Source: Sulfurovum sp. (GTDB lineage: Bacteria > Campylobacterota > Campylobacteria > Campylobacterales > Sulfurovaceae). Taken from it: a stretch of 13,296 nucleotides of DNA. Position 1 is the stretch's first letter. Every line of letters starts with the position of its first letter. Positions 6,444 through 13,296 of the stretch are shown in pieces. Where the stretch lies: positions 1-13,296 of the forward strand of contig WGDG01000082.1 of the NCBI GenBank assembly GCA_015493425.1, in the 5' to 3' direction. The position numbers and the translations under genes were made by a program. Under the pieces are notes generated by a model, which was not told the origin of the DNA, made no database searches, and saw only the letters and a list, made by a program, of their open reading frames with translations.

Positions 6444-8066
6444 TTGGAACAACAAGATCTCAATAAACGGCTCCTCCTCGCACTCGCACTTTCATTTCTG
6501 GTATTTATAGGGTACAGTTATCTTTTTTCACCGAAGAATATGCCGGCTTCACAGGAATCGAATCGTACAGCGGTATCTACGTCTACCCCTACAGCGGATA
6601 AATCCGTTCCGCAGACAGAAAACGGTAAAGCTGTAGTAGAGAAAAAAGCACCCGGTACAGAGGTAACTGACAGAAAGATACTTCTCAATGTCGTGTCACA
6701 CACTTTTAAAATGACATTTGATGAACTGGGGCGTATTGAACAGTTTGAATTGCTTGAAAAGAAATATCAGAATGCCGAAGGGCATAACCTGAAGATCCTT
6801 GGTGCCAATGTTGCCAAACCGCTTGAAATTCGTTTTACGGATGCAGCGCTCAATGCAGAAGCGTTTAAAACGCCCTATACCGCATCATTGAGCGGAACAG
6901 TCGATGCAAAAAACGGTCCTGTAACGGTGACACTGACACAGAAGCTCTCAAAAGTAACTGTGACCAAAAAGGTGACCATTCAGCCAAACGGTGCCTATAC
7001 ACTTGACCTGAGCCTTTCTGACAATGTACCGTATTTCATTACACCTGGACACAGACCGTTGGCAGACAGCTCCCGATATATGCTGGTACGCGGGGCACTG
7101 ATTAAAACGGCTGACGGTGTGATTACTGTAATTGAAGATGGTGATGCAAAAGGGAATGAAACATTTAAAAATGCGCAAATTGCTTCTGCCTTTGACCGTT
7201 ATGTAGCAACCATGTTCTACGACTTTAAAAAAGGCATGGATGTTTCCGTATTGAAAGTAGGTAAAGATGATCCGCTTCTTTTTGTCAAAGGCAGCCAGTC
7301 TCTGCACCTTGGCGGATATATCGGTCCCAAAGAGTATCATACGCTTGCCTCTATTAATCCTCAACTTACCGATGCAATCGAATTTGGATGGTTTACATTC
7401 CTCTCTAAACCTTTCTTTAAAGTACTGTTATGGCTTCACAGTCATATTGGAAACTGGGGATGGGCAATTATTCTCTTTACACTTCTTGTTAAACTGGTAC
7501 TCTTCCCGCTCTCCTACAAGGGTATGATGTCCATGCAGAAGCTGAAAGATCTTGCACCAAAAATGAAAGAGCTGCGCGAGAAGTATAAAGATGATCCGGC
7601 CAAGCTCAATATGAAGATGATGGAGATGTACAAGAAGCATGGTGCCAACCCTATGGGTGGTTGTCTGCCAATGTTGCTGCAAATTCCGGTATTCTTCGCG
7701 CTTTACCGTGTACTGCTCAATGCTGATGAACTTCAGGGAGCTGTTTGGATCCACGGTTGGATCGATAACCTTGCAGCCGCTGACCCATATTATATTCTGC
7801 CGGTACTGATGGGAGTTTCCATGTGGTTCCAGCAGCGTATTACGCCAAATAATTTTACCGATCCTATGCAGGAGAAGATATTCAAGTTCTTCCCGATTTT
7901 GATGGCAGGTATGTTCATTATTATGCCGTTCCCGTCAGGACTGGTACTCTACTGGGTGGTCAACAACATCTTTACCATAGGGCAACAGTATGTGATCAAC
8001 AGAGCATATGCCAAGCATAAAGCAGCGGTTGCAGCCGCAGCACATAAAAAGGGAAAGGAGAGTTAA
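6444..8066 (+). CDS. yidC: Membrane protein insertase YidC
   Basis: 540 residues with a TTG start preceded by AAAGGT at good spacing. YidC inserts and folds inner-membrane proteins, alone or with SecYEG. It has an N-terminal membrane segment (residues 9-28), an S/T/P-rich linker (30-75), a periplasmic beta-domain (about 76-310), and the Oxa1-like core from about 325. The core has its first segment at 338-356, the cytoplasmic loop with MMSMQKLKDLAPKMKELREK (361-380), and further segments near 405-425, 450-462, 482-512. The basic groove residue that is arginine in E. coli (R366) is K350 here. The C-terminus is short and basic (HKKGKES), suited to ribosome contact. A D/E-X-N-X-S/T sequon (E38-S-N40-R-T) lies in the periplasmic linker. 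Its stop abuts the jag start (TAAATG). Confidence 0.96.
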   Translation: MEQQDLNKRLLLALALSFLVFIGYSYLFSPKNMPASQESNRTAVSTSTPTADKSVPQTENGKAVVEKKAPGTEVTDRKILLNVVSHTFKMTFDELGRIEQFELLEKKYQNAEGHNLKILGANVAKPLEIRFTDAALNAEAFKTPYTASLSGTVDAKNGPVTVTLTQKLSKVTVTKKVTIQPNGAYTLDLSLSDNVPYFITPGHRPLADSSRYMLVRGALIKTADGVITVIEDGDAKGNETFKNAQIASAFDRYVATMFYDFKKGMDVSVLKVGKDDPLLFVKGSQSLHLGGYIGPKEYHTLASINPQLTDAIEFGWFTFLSKPFFKVLLWLHSHIGNWGWAIILFTLLVKLVLFPLSYKGMMSMQKLKDLAPKMKELREKYKDDPAKLNMKMMEMYKKHGANPMGGCLPMLLQIPVFFALYRVLLNADELQGAVWIHGWIDNLAAADPYYILPVLMGVSMWFQQRITPNNFTDPMQEKIFKFFPILMAGMFIIMPFPSGLVLYWVVNNIFTIGQQYVINRAYAKHKAAVAAAAHKKGKES

Positions 8067-8942
8067 ATGACAAAAGTGGAAGCAGCAACGCTTGAAGAGG
8101 CGTATGAGCTGGCCGCATCACAACTCTCCTGTTCTGTTACAGAACTCAAATGTGAAGTCGTGCAGTACCCAAGCAAAGGTATTCTCGGCCTTTTCAGTAA
8201 AAAAGCAATCATTGTAGCGACAGTGCAGCCCAACTTGAAAGAAAGCAGTGATACGCTGCCTTTGGAAGAGAATGCGGCAGAGTATTATAGCATTGAAGAG
8301 ACGGTGGCCGAAGCTATTCTTGAAAGTGTGCAGCATGAAACACAGGAAACTGAATCACGTACGGCAGTGACATCTGAAACAGACAGTATTGTTGAAAAAT
8401 TCTTTGATACAGATTCGGGTTCGGAAACGCTGTCTCCTGAACCAGAAGATGAAGTACAGGAAACAGTTTTTGAAGACAGGGCGCTGGCACAAAGTATAGA
8501 AGAGAGTCTGAAACATCTAATGGAACTTTCCTGTTTTGATATTGATGTGGTCGAGGTAGATGTAGTAGACAATACGGCACTTATCTTTATCGACGGTGAA
8601 GATGCGGCACTGCTGATTGGAAAAGAGGGGTACCGTTACAATGCACTCTCTTATATGCTTTTTAACTGGCTTCACAGTAAATATCAACTCTACATCAAGC
8701 TTGAAATTGCAGAATTCCTGACAACACAGCAGGAGATGATACGAAATTACATACAGCCGGTCATCGAAAATGTACAACAATATGGCAAAGGAAAGACCCG
8801 TTTTCTTGACGGTATTCTGGTACAGATTGCGCTTGAACAGCTGCGTGAAGCGTTTCCCGACAAATATGTGGCGATTAAAACCGGGAAGTCCGGTAAAAAA
8901 TTCGTCGTGATCAACGAGTTCAATACAAAACGTAATGGCTGA
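8067..8942 (+). CDS. jag: Jag/KhpB RNA-binding protein
   Basis: 291 residues, cytoplasmic. The N-terminal Jag_N domain (1-50) ends in SKGILGLFSKKA, its conserved signature. An acidic S/T/E-rich linker (about 55-140) follows, then a KH domain (about 150-215) with the RNA-binding loop LLIGKEG (182-188). The C-terminal R3H-like domain (about 240-287) keeps the fold residues (IALEQL, then GKSGKKFVVI), but the arginine and histidine that define R3H appear to be replaced by G249 and Q253. AAGGAG (8054-8059) precedes the ATG, which follows the yidC stop directly. The last 8 bases overlap mnmE. Family members bind many mRNAs and influence cell division and envelope growth in other bacteria; the role here is inferred from the family and its linkage to yidC. 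Confidence 0.92.
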   Translation: MTKVEAATLEEAYELAASQLSCSVTELKCEVVQYPSKGILGLFSKKAIIVATVQPNLKESSDTLPLEENAAEYYSIEETVAEAILESVQHETQETESRTAVTSETDSIVEKFFDTDSGSETLSPEPEDEVQETVFEDRALAQSIEESLKHLMELSCFDIDVVEVDVVDNTALIFIDGEDAALLIGKEGYRYNALSYMLFNWLHSKYQLYIKLEIAEFLTTQQEMIRNYIQPVIENVQQYGKGKTRFLDGILVQIALEQLREAFPDKYVAIKTGKSGKKFVVINEFNTKRNG

Positions 8943-10275
8943 GACAATTACCGCCATTGCGACTGCACACGGTGTCTCATCTATCTCCATTATCCGTGTC
9001 AGCGGCTCACGTGCCCTTGAAGTGGCGCGACATCTCTCCAAAAAAGAAACCATCAAACCACGTTATGCCCATCTCGTTCCTCTCTACAATAAAGAAGATG
9101 ATCTGATCGATCAGGCGATCCTTATCTATTTTGCTGCCCCCAACAGTTTTACAGGGGAAGAGATTGTCGAGTTTCAGTGCCATGGGGGTATGATCGTTGC
9201 CCAGGAAGTACTCGATACAATTTTGGCAATGGGTGTCAGGCTTGCCCAACCCGGTGAGTTCTCCAAGCGGGCTTTTCTGAACGGGAAGATCGACCTTACG
9301 GAAGCAGAAGCGATCTCCAAACTCATCGAAGCCAAAAGTGTCGATGCGGCAAAGATCCTTGCCAAGCAGATGAAAGGTGAACTGCGCCGCTTTGTGGACG
9401 AAAGCAGGGAGGCTTTGCTGCGTTCACTTGCGTATTCGGAAGTTATGATCGATTATGCTGAAGAGGATATTCCTGAGGACATCATGGAAAGTATCCTGAA
9501 ACAGCTTGATGCCCTGATAGTACAGATAGAGCAGATCGTTGATGCAAGCCACAGAAGGAGGGGACTTATCGAGGGATTTAAAGTAGCGATCATCGGTAAG
9601 CCAAATGTGGGTAAAAGTTCGCTTCTGAATGCACTTCTCAGTTACGAGCGTGCCATTGTCAGTGACATTGCAGGGACGACGCGTGATACCATTGAAGAAC
9701 AGGTGCGTATCGGCTCACATATTATCCGCCTGGTCGATACTGCCGGCATTCGAAACTCCGAAGATACCATTGAAAAAATAGGTATCGAGCGCTCAGAGCA
9801 GTCAGCTCAGGATGCCGATGTGATCATTGCCCTTTTTGACGGTTCACGTCCACTGGATGAAGAGGATACACGTATTCTTTCGATGATCGAATCTGCCAAA
9901 GAGAAACACATCATTGTTGCGATTAACAAGTCGGATCTTCCTGCCGTGCTTGAGAGGGAGAAGCTTGCTGCTTTTAATCCGATAGAAGTCAGTGCAAAGA
10001 TGGGATTTGCCCGTTTGACAGACGCGTTGGAAAAGCTGCTTGACAGCATTGGTGAAGGTGAAGAGCTAATGCTTATCTCTGCACGACAGATAGAAGCAGT
10101 TGAAGCGGCAAAGCATGCTATTATGGAAGCGAAAATACCTCTTGAAAACGGGGAACTGGAGTTCTTTTCCTATCATCTGCAGGAGGCGGTAAAAGCACTC
10201 TCTTCTATTTCAAAGCCGTATGACAGTGAAGAGATACTGGATAAAATGTTCGGCGAATTCTGTTTGGGAAAATAG
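8935..10275 (+). CDS. mnmE: tRNA uridine-5-carboxymethylaminomethyl modification GTPase MnmE
   Basis: 446 residues, full length. With MnmG it modifies the wobble uridine (position 34) of certain tRNAs using a folate-derived carbon. The N-terminal folate-binding domain is about 1-116 (begins ETITAIATAHGVSSISIIRVSG). The helical domain holds an inserted GTPase: G1 GKPNVGKSS (221-229), G2/K-loop GTTRD (247-251), G3 DTAG (268-271), G4 NKSD (331-334). The protein ends in FCLGK, the conserved C-x-G-K motif with C443. The start ATG lies within jag (ATGGCTGA overlap, 8935-8942), so translation is probably coupled. Its stop overlaps the next gene's start region. Confidence 0.97.
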   Translation: MAETITAIATAHGVSSISIIRVSGSRALEVARHLSKKETIKPRYAHLVPLYNKEDDLIDQAILIYFAAPNSFTGEEIVEFQCHGGMIVAQEVLDTILAMGVRLAQPGEFSKRAFLNGKIDLTEAEAISKLIEAKSVDAAKILAKQMKGELRRFVDESREALLRSLAYSEVMIDYAEEDIPEDIMESILKQLDALIVQIEQIVDASHRRRGLIEGFKVAIIGKPNVGKSSLLNALLSYERAIVSDIAGTTRDTIEEQVRIGSHIIRLVDTAGIRNSEDTIEKIGIERSEQSAQDADVIIALFDGSRPLDEEDTRILSMIESAKEKHIIVAINKSDLPAVLEREKLAAFNPIEVSAKMGFARLTDALEKLLDSIGEGEELMLISARQIEAVEAAKHAIMEAKIPLENGELEFFSYHLQEAVKALSSISKPYDSEEILDKMFGEFCLGK

Positions 10276-10277
10276 TG

Positions 10278-10577
10278 ATGGGTGATATTGAAATTTATAT
10301 ATTTGGGGGATTGGCACTTTTTACTCTTTGGTTTATCCGGAATACTATCAATTACTATTACGGAGAGAAACGCAAGCTCAAACATATGCACCGTTTTGCC
10401 AAAGAAGGTGATGTGGAAGCGCAGCGTCATCTTGCCAAACGCTACAAAAAAGGTGATATGGTCAAAAAAAGCTGCCAACAGGCGGCCTTTTGGTATCAGA
10501 AAGCAGCTTTCAGCGGTGATGAGGATGCCAAAGGCTTTCTGGAAAAATATATGGAAAACAAGCGCAAAAAGTGCTGA
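10278..10577 (+). CDS. Small membrane-anchored Sel1-repeat-like protein
   Basis: 99 residues from the ATG at 10278, two bases after the mnmE stop; an in-frame GTG at 10275 is a less likely start. TGGGAAAA (10265-10272) may serve as the ribosome site, and coupling to mnmE is likely. Residues about 5-27 form one membrane segment (IYIFGGLALFTLWFIRNTIN). After a basic stretch, residues about 43-92 fit a Sel1-like repeat pattern: A-x-x-G-D-V-E-A-Q-x-x-L-A-x-x-Y, then A-F-W-Y-Q-K-A-A-x-x-G-D-x-D-A. Sel1 repeats are alpha-helical protein-binding units; only about one and a half are present, which is short for the family. It ends in a basic KRKKC tail. The partner and function are unknown. Confidence 0.8.
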   Translation: MGDIEIYIFGGLALFTLWFIRNTINYYYGEKRKLKHMHRFAKEGDVEAQRHLAKRYKKGDMVKKSCQQAAFWYQKAAFSGDEDAKGFLEKYMENKRKKC

Positions 10578-10597
10578 TGTTTCAGTGCCCAATAGTG

Positions 10598-10603
10598 TAT
10601 AAT
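10598..10603 (+). promoter_or_regulatory. Promoter (-10) of the lipoprotein gene
   Basis: A perfect TATAAT preceded by AGTG. Predicted start is near 10610, giving a leader of about 19 bases that contains AAGAAGGA (10614-10621) before the ATG at 10629. This separates the lipoprotein from the mnmE transcript. Confidence 0.6.
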
Positions 10604-10628
10604 ACCAAAACAAAAGAAGGATACAAGC

Positions 10629-11273
10629 ATGAAAAAAACATTAACAACTCTCTTGATAGCGCTGACAGCAGTGCTGTTTCTCTCCGGTTGTGTTGAAAGA
10701 AATCTGCCGGTGCTTCCGGGTGACCAAAGCGGTTATGGACAGGATAACGGGAATTCAAGTGCGGAAGATGAAGAAAATATCGATATTTCTGATCTTGACG
10801 ACAATATGACCGAAAGCGGTGCGGTACTCAATGAAGGGTCACAGAAGGTGGCGCGTATTGCATTCCCTGTTTCTGAATATGCCAAACTCGCCAGAACCGG
10901 AAAGGGTACAATCAAAGGGCAGATCTATGTCAGTGACGGCGGTGGTCAAAAAATCCCGGGAAAAGGTACAAGGCTCTATCTCAATCCCAAAACAAGTTAT
11001 TCAGACCAATGGTACCGTGAAAGTTATATCGGCGGTCACAAGATGCAAAAGGCGGATGACAGACTCTTCAACTATCTGCGCTTTACCTCTTCCGATGCCA
11101 ACGGAAATTTTGCCTTCTACGGTGTACCAAGCGGCAGTTATTACCTGATCGGTACGGTCAAGTGCGGTACGGAGTGTGGTTATGATGTACCAAAGAACAT
11201 TCGTATTGCAACTCTTGTAACGGTCAAAGGCAATCAGGTTGTCAAGAAAGATCTTGTGGGGAGTATGTACTAG
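10629..11273 (+). CDS. Lipoprotein with transthyretin-like (carboxypeptidase-regulatory-like) domain
   Basis: 214 residues. A short basic N-terminus and hydrophobic core end in the lipobox LSGC (18-21), so it should be lipidated at C21 and sit in the envelope. S22 would matter for sorting, but here residue 22 is V, with no inner-membrane retention Asp at +2, which by the E. coli rule favours the outer membrane. Residues 22-90 are low-complexity and acidic (G/N/S/D/E), probably a tether. Residues about 94-214 are beta-rich: GTIKGQIYVSDGGGQKIPG, then LYLNP, WYRESY, DANGNFAFYGVPSGSYYLIG. This is the pattern of a Cna-B/transthyretin-like fold (carboxypeptidase-regulatory-like). Two cysteines (VKCGTEC) could form a disulfide. 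One N-glycosylation sequon is present (D57-D-N59-M-T). Function unknown. Confidence 0.87.
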   Translation: MKKTLTTLLIALTAVLFLSGCVERNLPVLPGDQSGYGQDNGNSSAEDEENIDISDLDDNMTESGAVLNEGSQKVARIAFPVSEYAKLARTGKGTIKGQIYVSDGGGQKIPGKGTRLYLNPKTSYSDQWYRESYIGGHKMQKADDRLFNYLRFTSSDANGNFAFYGVPSGSYYLIGTVKCGTECGYDVPKNIRIATLVTVKGNQVVKKDLVGSMY

Positions 11274-11324
11274 ATTTGGCTAACGAAGGTTAGGAAATTG
11301 GATCCTGGATGATAGATTTTGATT

Positions 11325-11404
11325 TCGTCATTCCTGCGAAAGCAGGAATCTTTGCGTCAATGAACTGAATAAGGTCAAGATCCCGGATCAAGTTCGGGAT
11401 GACA
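11325..11404. repeat. REP-like doublet of two hairpins in opposite orientation
   Basis: The first hairpin is ATTCCTGC-GAAA-GCAGGAAT (11330-11349), a perfect eight-base stem with a GNRA-type loop. The second is ATCCCGGA (11380-11387) pairing with TTCGGGAT (11393-11400), with one G-T pair, around TCAAG. The outer ends are near inverted copies: GTCATTCC (11327-11334) and GGGATGAC (11396-11403). Both hairpin sequences resemble widely dispersed intergenic palindromes of other bacteria. The element lies between two convergent genes. Neither hairpin has a proper T-run, so a terminator role is only possible. Confidence 0.6.
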
Positions 11405-11418
11405 ACTGCTTTTCACGT

Positions 11419-12096
11419 TTACGCCGGATATGCCTCTTCCAGCTTTCTATATAGTTCCTCCGGTGATATTTGCGGTGTGTGGTCAAGAATACGTTGCATT
11501 GTCACATTGTCCTCTTCTCCGTGCCACTCTTTAATATAACTTCCCTCTTTGTATCCGTGATCCTGTCTGAACTGGTTGAGGATATTTTTCCCAATGTAGA
11601 GTTTATAGAGGCTGTCAAGGTTGAGCCCCGACTGCATCGCGACATCGATAAACTGCATAACAAGCTTCTCTGTTGAGCCGCCGCAGAGCAGGGTGCGCAT
11701 CATCTCTTCGACGGTTTCGATCTGTTCGTAGTTGTCTTTTTCGGTCGTCACTGTCGGTTCACGAAATGCATCGAAGTTTGGCAGGTTGACGATGTTGTCC
11801 GCCAGTTCCTCTACCGTACCAAGTACTTTGTTTTTGTAGTCAGCCAAAGCCTGTGACATGATGAAGTGCCAAATATCCACCGCTTCAATTTTGATATTTT
11901 CAAAGTCAGGGTCGGCATCGATGTTCTTCCAGTGTTTCCACGGATAGCTTTCTATCAGTTCGGCACATTCAAGATAAGCGCAGCGTTTCCAATCGATCAG
12001 TTTGCCGTTTTTGGTAATGCCGTTCTCCCATCCTTCGCCATTGGTAGCATCATTGAGCTGCTGCTGGAGTTTGAGCATTTGAAGTATTTCTGTCAT
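11419..12096 (-). CDS. dut: Dimeric (all-alpha, MazG-like) dUTPase
   Basis: 225 residues from the ATG at 12096. It hydrolyses dUTP to dUMP and pyrophosphate, keeping uracil out of DNA and feeding thymidylate synthesis. It is the all-alpha dimeric type found in Campylobacter and trypanosomatids, not the common beta-rich trimer. Metal-binding motifs are ECAE (43-46) and EAVD (71-74), the latter in the segment EAVDIWHF. KHWKNID (54-60) and YIGKNILNQFRQDHGYKEGSY near the C-terminus are also typical. This start is chosen because AAAGG (12104-12108) lies seven bases upstream, the family begins at this MTEILQMLKLQQ segment, and the likely promoter would put the transcript start downstream of the alternative ATG at 12153 (which adds 19 residues). 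It is divergent from purL. Confidence 0.92.
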   Translation of the reverse strand: MTEILQMLKLQQQLNDATNGEGWENGITKNGKLIDWKRCAYLECAELIESYPWKHWKNIDADPDFENIKIEAVDIWHFIMSQALADYKNKVLGTVEELADNIVNLPNFDAFREPTVTTEKDNYEQIETVEEMMRTLLCGGSTEKLVMQFIDVAMQSGLNLDSLYKLYIGKNILNQFRQDHGYKEGSYIKEWHGEEDNVTMQRILDHTPQISPEELYRKLEEAYPA

Positions 12097-12129
12097 CGTT
12101 TTGCCTTTGGCGTTATCTTTTTCTCTATA

Positions 12130-12138
12130 ATGATACCA
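12130..12138 (-). promoter_or_regulatory. Extended -10 promoter of the dUTPase gene
   Basis: On the minus strand this reads TGGTATCAT, a TGn-extended -10 with five of six consensus bases. Predicted start is near 12123, giving a 27-base leader with AAAGG before the ATG at 12096. Confidence 0.45.
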
Positions 12139-12204
12139 CGTCTTTTTAAACATACGGTTATGTCGTGTACTTGCCGAAAAAGCGCATATTTAGCACATTT
12201 TGAG

Positions 12205-12210
12205 TAAAAT
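12205..12210 (+). promoter_or_regulatory. Promoter (-10) of purL
   Basis: TAAAAT in the context TTTTGAGTAAAATAG. Predicted start is near 12217, leaving a leader of about 30 bases with AAAGGA (12233-12238) eight bases before the purL ATG. The intergenic region to the divergent dUTPase gene is 150 bases; no PurR-like operator or riboswitch was recognised in it. Confidence 0.45.
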
Positions 12211-12246
12211 AGTACCCTTATTCTACCTGCACAAAGGACACATTTT

Positions 12247-13296
12247 ATGTCACAACCAGTTGAAAATTTAGATGAAGTGTTAAAGAGCCACAAGCTCTCT
12301 AAAGAGGAGTATGAGGATATTCTCCGTATTCTTGACGGTCGTCATCCCAATATCGTCGAGATCGGTATCTTCTCTGCGATGTGGTCGGAGCACTGCTCTT
12401 ACAAGTCAAGTAAAAAATATCTCAACGGCTTTCCTACCAAAGCACCGTGGGTGATCCAGGGACCGGGTGAGAATGCCGGGGTTATCGATATCGGTGATGG
12501 GATGGCAGCGGTTTTCAAGATGGAGAGCCACAACCACCCAAGCTATATCGAGCCGTTTCAAGGGGCTGCTACGGGTGTGGGCGGTATCTTGCGTGATATT
12601 TTCACCATGGGTGCTAGACCGGTTGCTAATCTCAATGCCCTGCGTTTTGGAAAAGTAAGAGGCAACGATGAGACAGCTAAGTATCAGCGTCACTTGGTAC
12701 GCGGCGTAGTGGATGGTATCGGAAGCTACGGCAACTGTATGGGAGTACCTACTGTTGGTGGTGAAGTGAGCTTCGATGAGAGCTACAACGGCAACATTCT
12801 TGTCAATGCCTTTTCTCTTGGACTGGTTAAAACCGATGAGATCTTCCTTGGTGTTGCGTCCGGTGTAGGCAACCCTGTGATGTATGTCGGCTCCAAGACA
12901 GGACGTGACGGGCTGGGTGGTGCGGTAATGAGTTCTGACTCCTTTACCGAAGAGTCAAAATCACTCAGACCAACCGTGCAGGTGGGTGATCCGTTTACCG
13001 AAAAACTGCTGCTTGAGGCGTGTCTTGAACTCTTCAAGACCGATGCGATCATCGGTATTCAGGACATGGGTGCGGCGGGGCTTACTTCAAGTTCGTTCGA
13101 GATGGCGGGCAAGACCGGTGCAGGGCTTAGAATGGATCTTGACAAAGTACCTGCACGCGAAGAGGGGATGACCCCGTATGACTTTATGCTCTCCGAGTCT
13201 CAGGAGCGTATGCTCATCTGTGCCAAAAAGGGGCGAGAGCAGGAGATCATCGATATCTTCGAGAAGTGGGGACTGGATGTTGCAGTTATTGGTGAA
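12247..13296 (+). CDS. purL: Phosphoribosylformylglycinamidine synthase subunit PurL (N-terminal 350 residues)
   Basis: The frame is open from the ATG at 12247 to the window edge, 350 codons, so the 3' end is missing (the family is about 600-740 residues). PurL is the ATP-dependent ligase that turns FGAR into FGAM in purine synthesis, with ammonia delivered by PurQ and with PurS. The start MSQPVENLDEVLKSHKLSKE lacks the long N-terminal domain of the large single-chain enzyme, so this is the small form that needs PurS and PurQ. Motifs are MWSEHCSYKSSKK (45-57, with the conserved H49), KMESHNHPS (91-99), GVGGILRDIFTMGARP (110-125) and QDMGAAGLTSS (272-282). purS and purQ are not in the window. 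Confidence 0.95.
   Translation, partial: MSQPVENLDEVLKSHKLSKEEYEDILRILDGRHPNIVEIGIFSAMWSEHCSYKSSKKYLNGFPTKAPWVIQGPGENAGVIDIGDGMAAVFKMESHNHPSYIEPFQGAATGVGGILRDIFTMGARPVANLNALRFGKVRGNDETAKYQRHLVRGVVDGIGSYGNCMGVPTVGGEVSFDESYNGNILVNAFSLGLVKTDEIFLGVASGVGNPVMYVGSKTGRDGLGGAVMSSDSFTEESKSLRPTVQVGDPFTEKLLLEACLELFKTDAIIGIQDMGAAGLTSSSFEMAGKTGAGLRMDLDKVPAREEGMTPYDFMLSESQERMLICAKKGREQEIIDIFEKWGLDVAVIGE

Noticed and set aside
11280..11293. CTAAC-GAAG-GTTAG hairpin as terminator of the lipoprotein gene
   Set aside because: The stem is only five base pairs and no T-run follows on the + strand.
11485..11514. E-D-N-V-T sequon in dUTPase as a glycosylation site
   Set aside because: The protein is cytoplasmic and PglB acts in the periplasm, so this is a chance match and serves as a background count.
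12097..12153. Upstream ATG at 12153 as the dUTPase start
   Set aside because: It has no ribosome-binding site, adds 19 residues not typical of the family, and lies upstream of the likely transcription start.
1..13296. A novel multi-gene defence, mobile or biosynthetic system
   Set aside because: Nearly every gene belongs to a known core family in ordinary order; no transposase, integrase, toxin-antitoxin pair, CRISPR array or cargo cluster was found.

Overview
The window is chromosomal housekeeping DNA from a member of the Campylobacterota (Epsilonproteobacteria), most likely Sulfurovum- or Sulfurimonas-like. The evidence is the set of genes: a dimeric (all-alpha) dUTPase, an NspC-type polyamine decarboxylase, the small form of PurL, and the rpmH-rnpA-yidC-jag-mnmE cluster. 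Promoters also fit, having TATAAT-like -10 boxes (often TGnTATAAT) and no clear -35. The genus is an inference. No tRNA, rRNA, CRISPR array, transposase or prophage gene was seen.

Layout. (1) Bases 1-4079 (+): the C-terminal end of an outer-membrane BamA/TamA-family barrel, then a full tamB. Together they form a translocation/lipid-transport complex spanning the envelope. A good intrinsic terminator follows tamB and lies inside the 3' end of the convergent nspC. (2) 4094-5233 (-): nspC, polyamine biosynthesis. Its promoter is back-to-back with that of an uncharacterised 159-residue protein gene on the + strand (5318-5797). The two -10 elements form an exact inverted repeat, and the nspC promoter predicts a leaderless mRNA. 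(3) 5835-10577 (+): rpmH, rnpA, yidC, jag/khpB, mnmE and a small membrane-anchored Sel1-like protein, tightly packed with overlaps or abutting stops and starts. This is the conserved ribosome/RNase P/membrane-insertion/tRNA-modification cluster, but yidD, usual between rnpA and yidC, is absent. (4) 10629-11273 (+): a lipoprotein with its own promoter. (5) 11274-11418: a short intergenic region holding a two-hairpin REP-like repeat. (6) 11419-12096 (-): dUTPase. (7) 12247-13296 (+): purL, cut by the window edge.

The most notable observation is that TamB carries thirteen bacterial N-glycosylation sequons (D/E-X-N-X-S/T). All are in its N-terminal 578 residues, and most sit in four low-complexity linkers that recur once per internal repeat. 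Two other exported proteins in the window (the YidC periplasmic linker and the lipoprotein) carry one each. This suggests that these envelope proteins are substrates of a PglB-type oligosaccharyltransferase, which is known in this phylum but not encoded here. Otherwise the window is ordinary core genome, and no new multi-gene system is evident.
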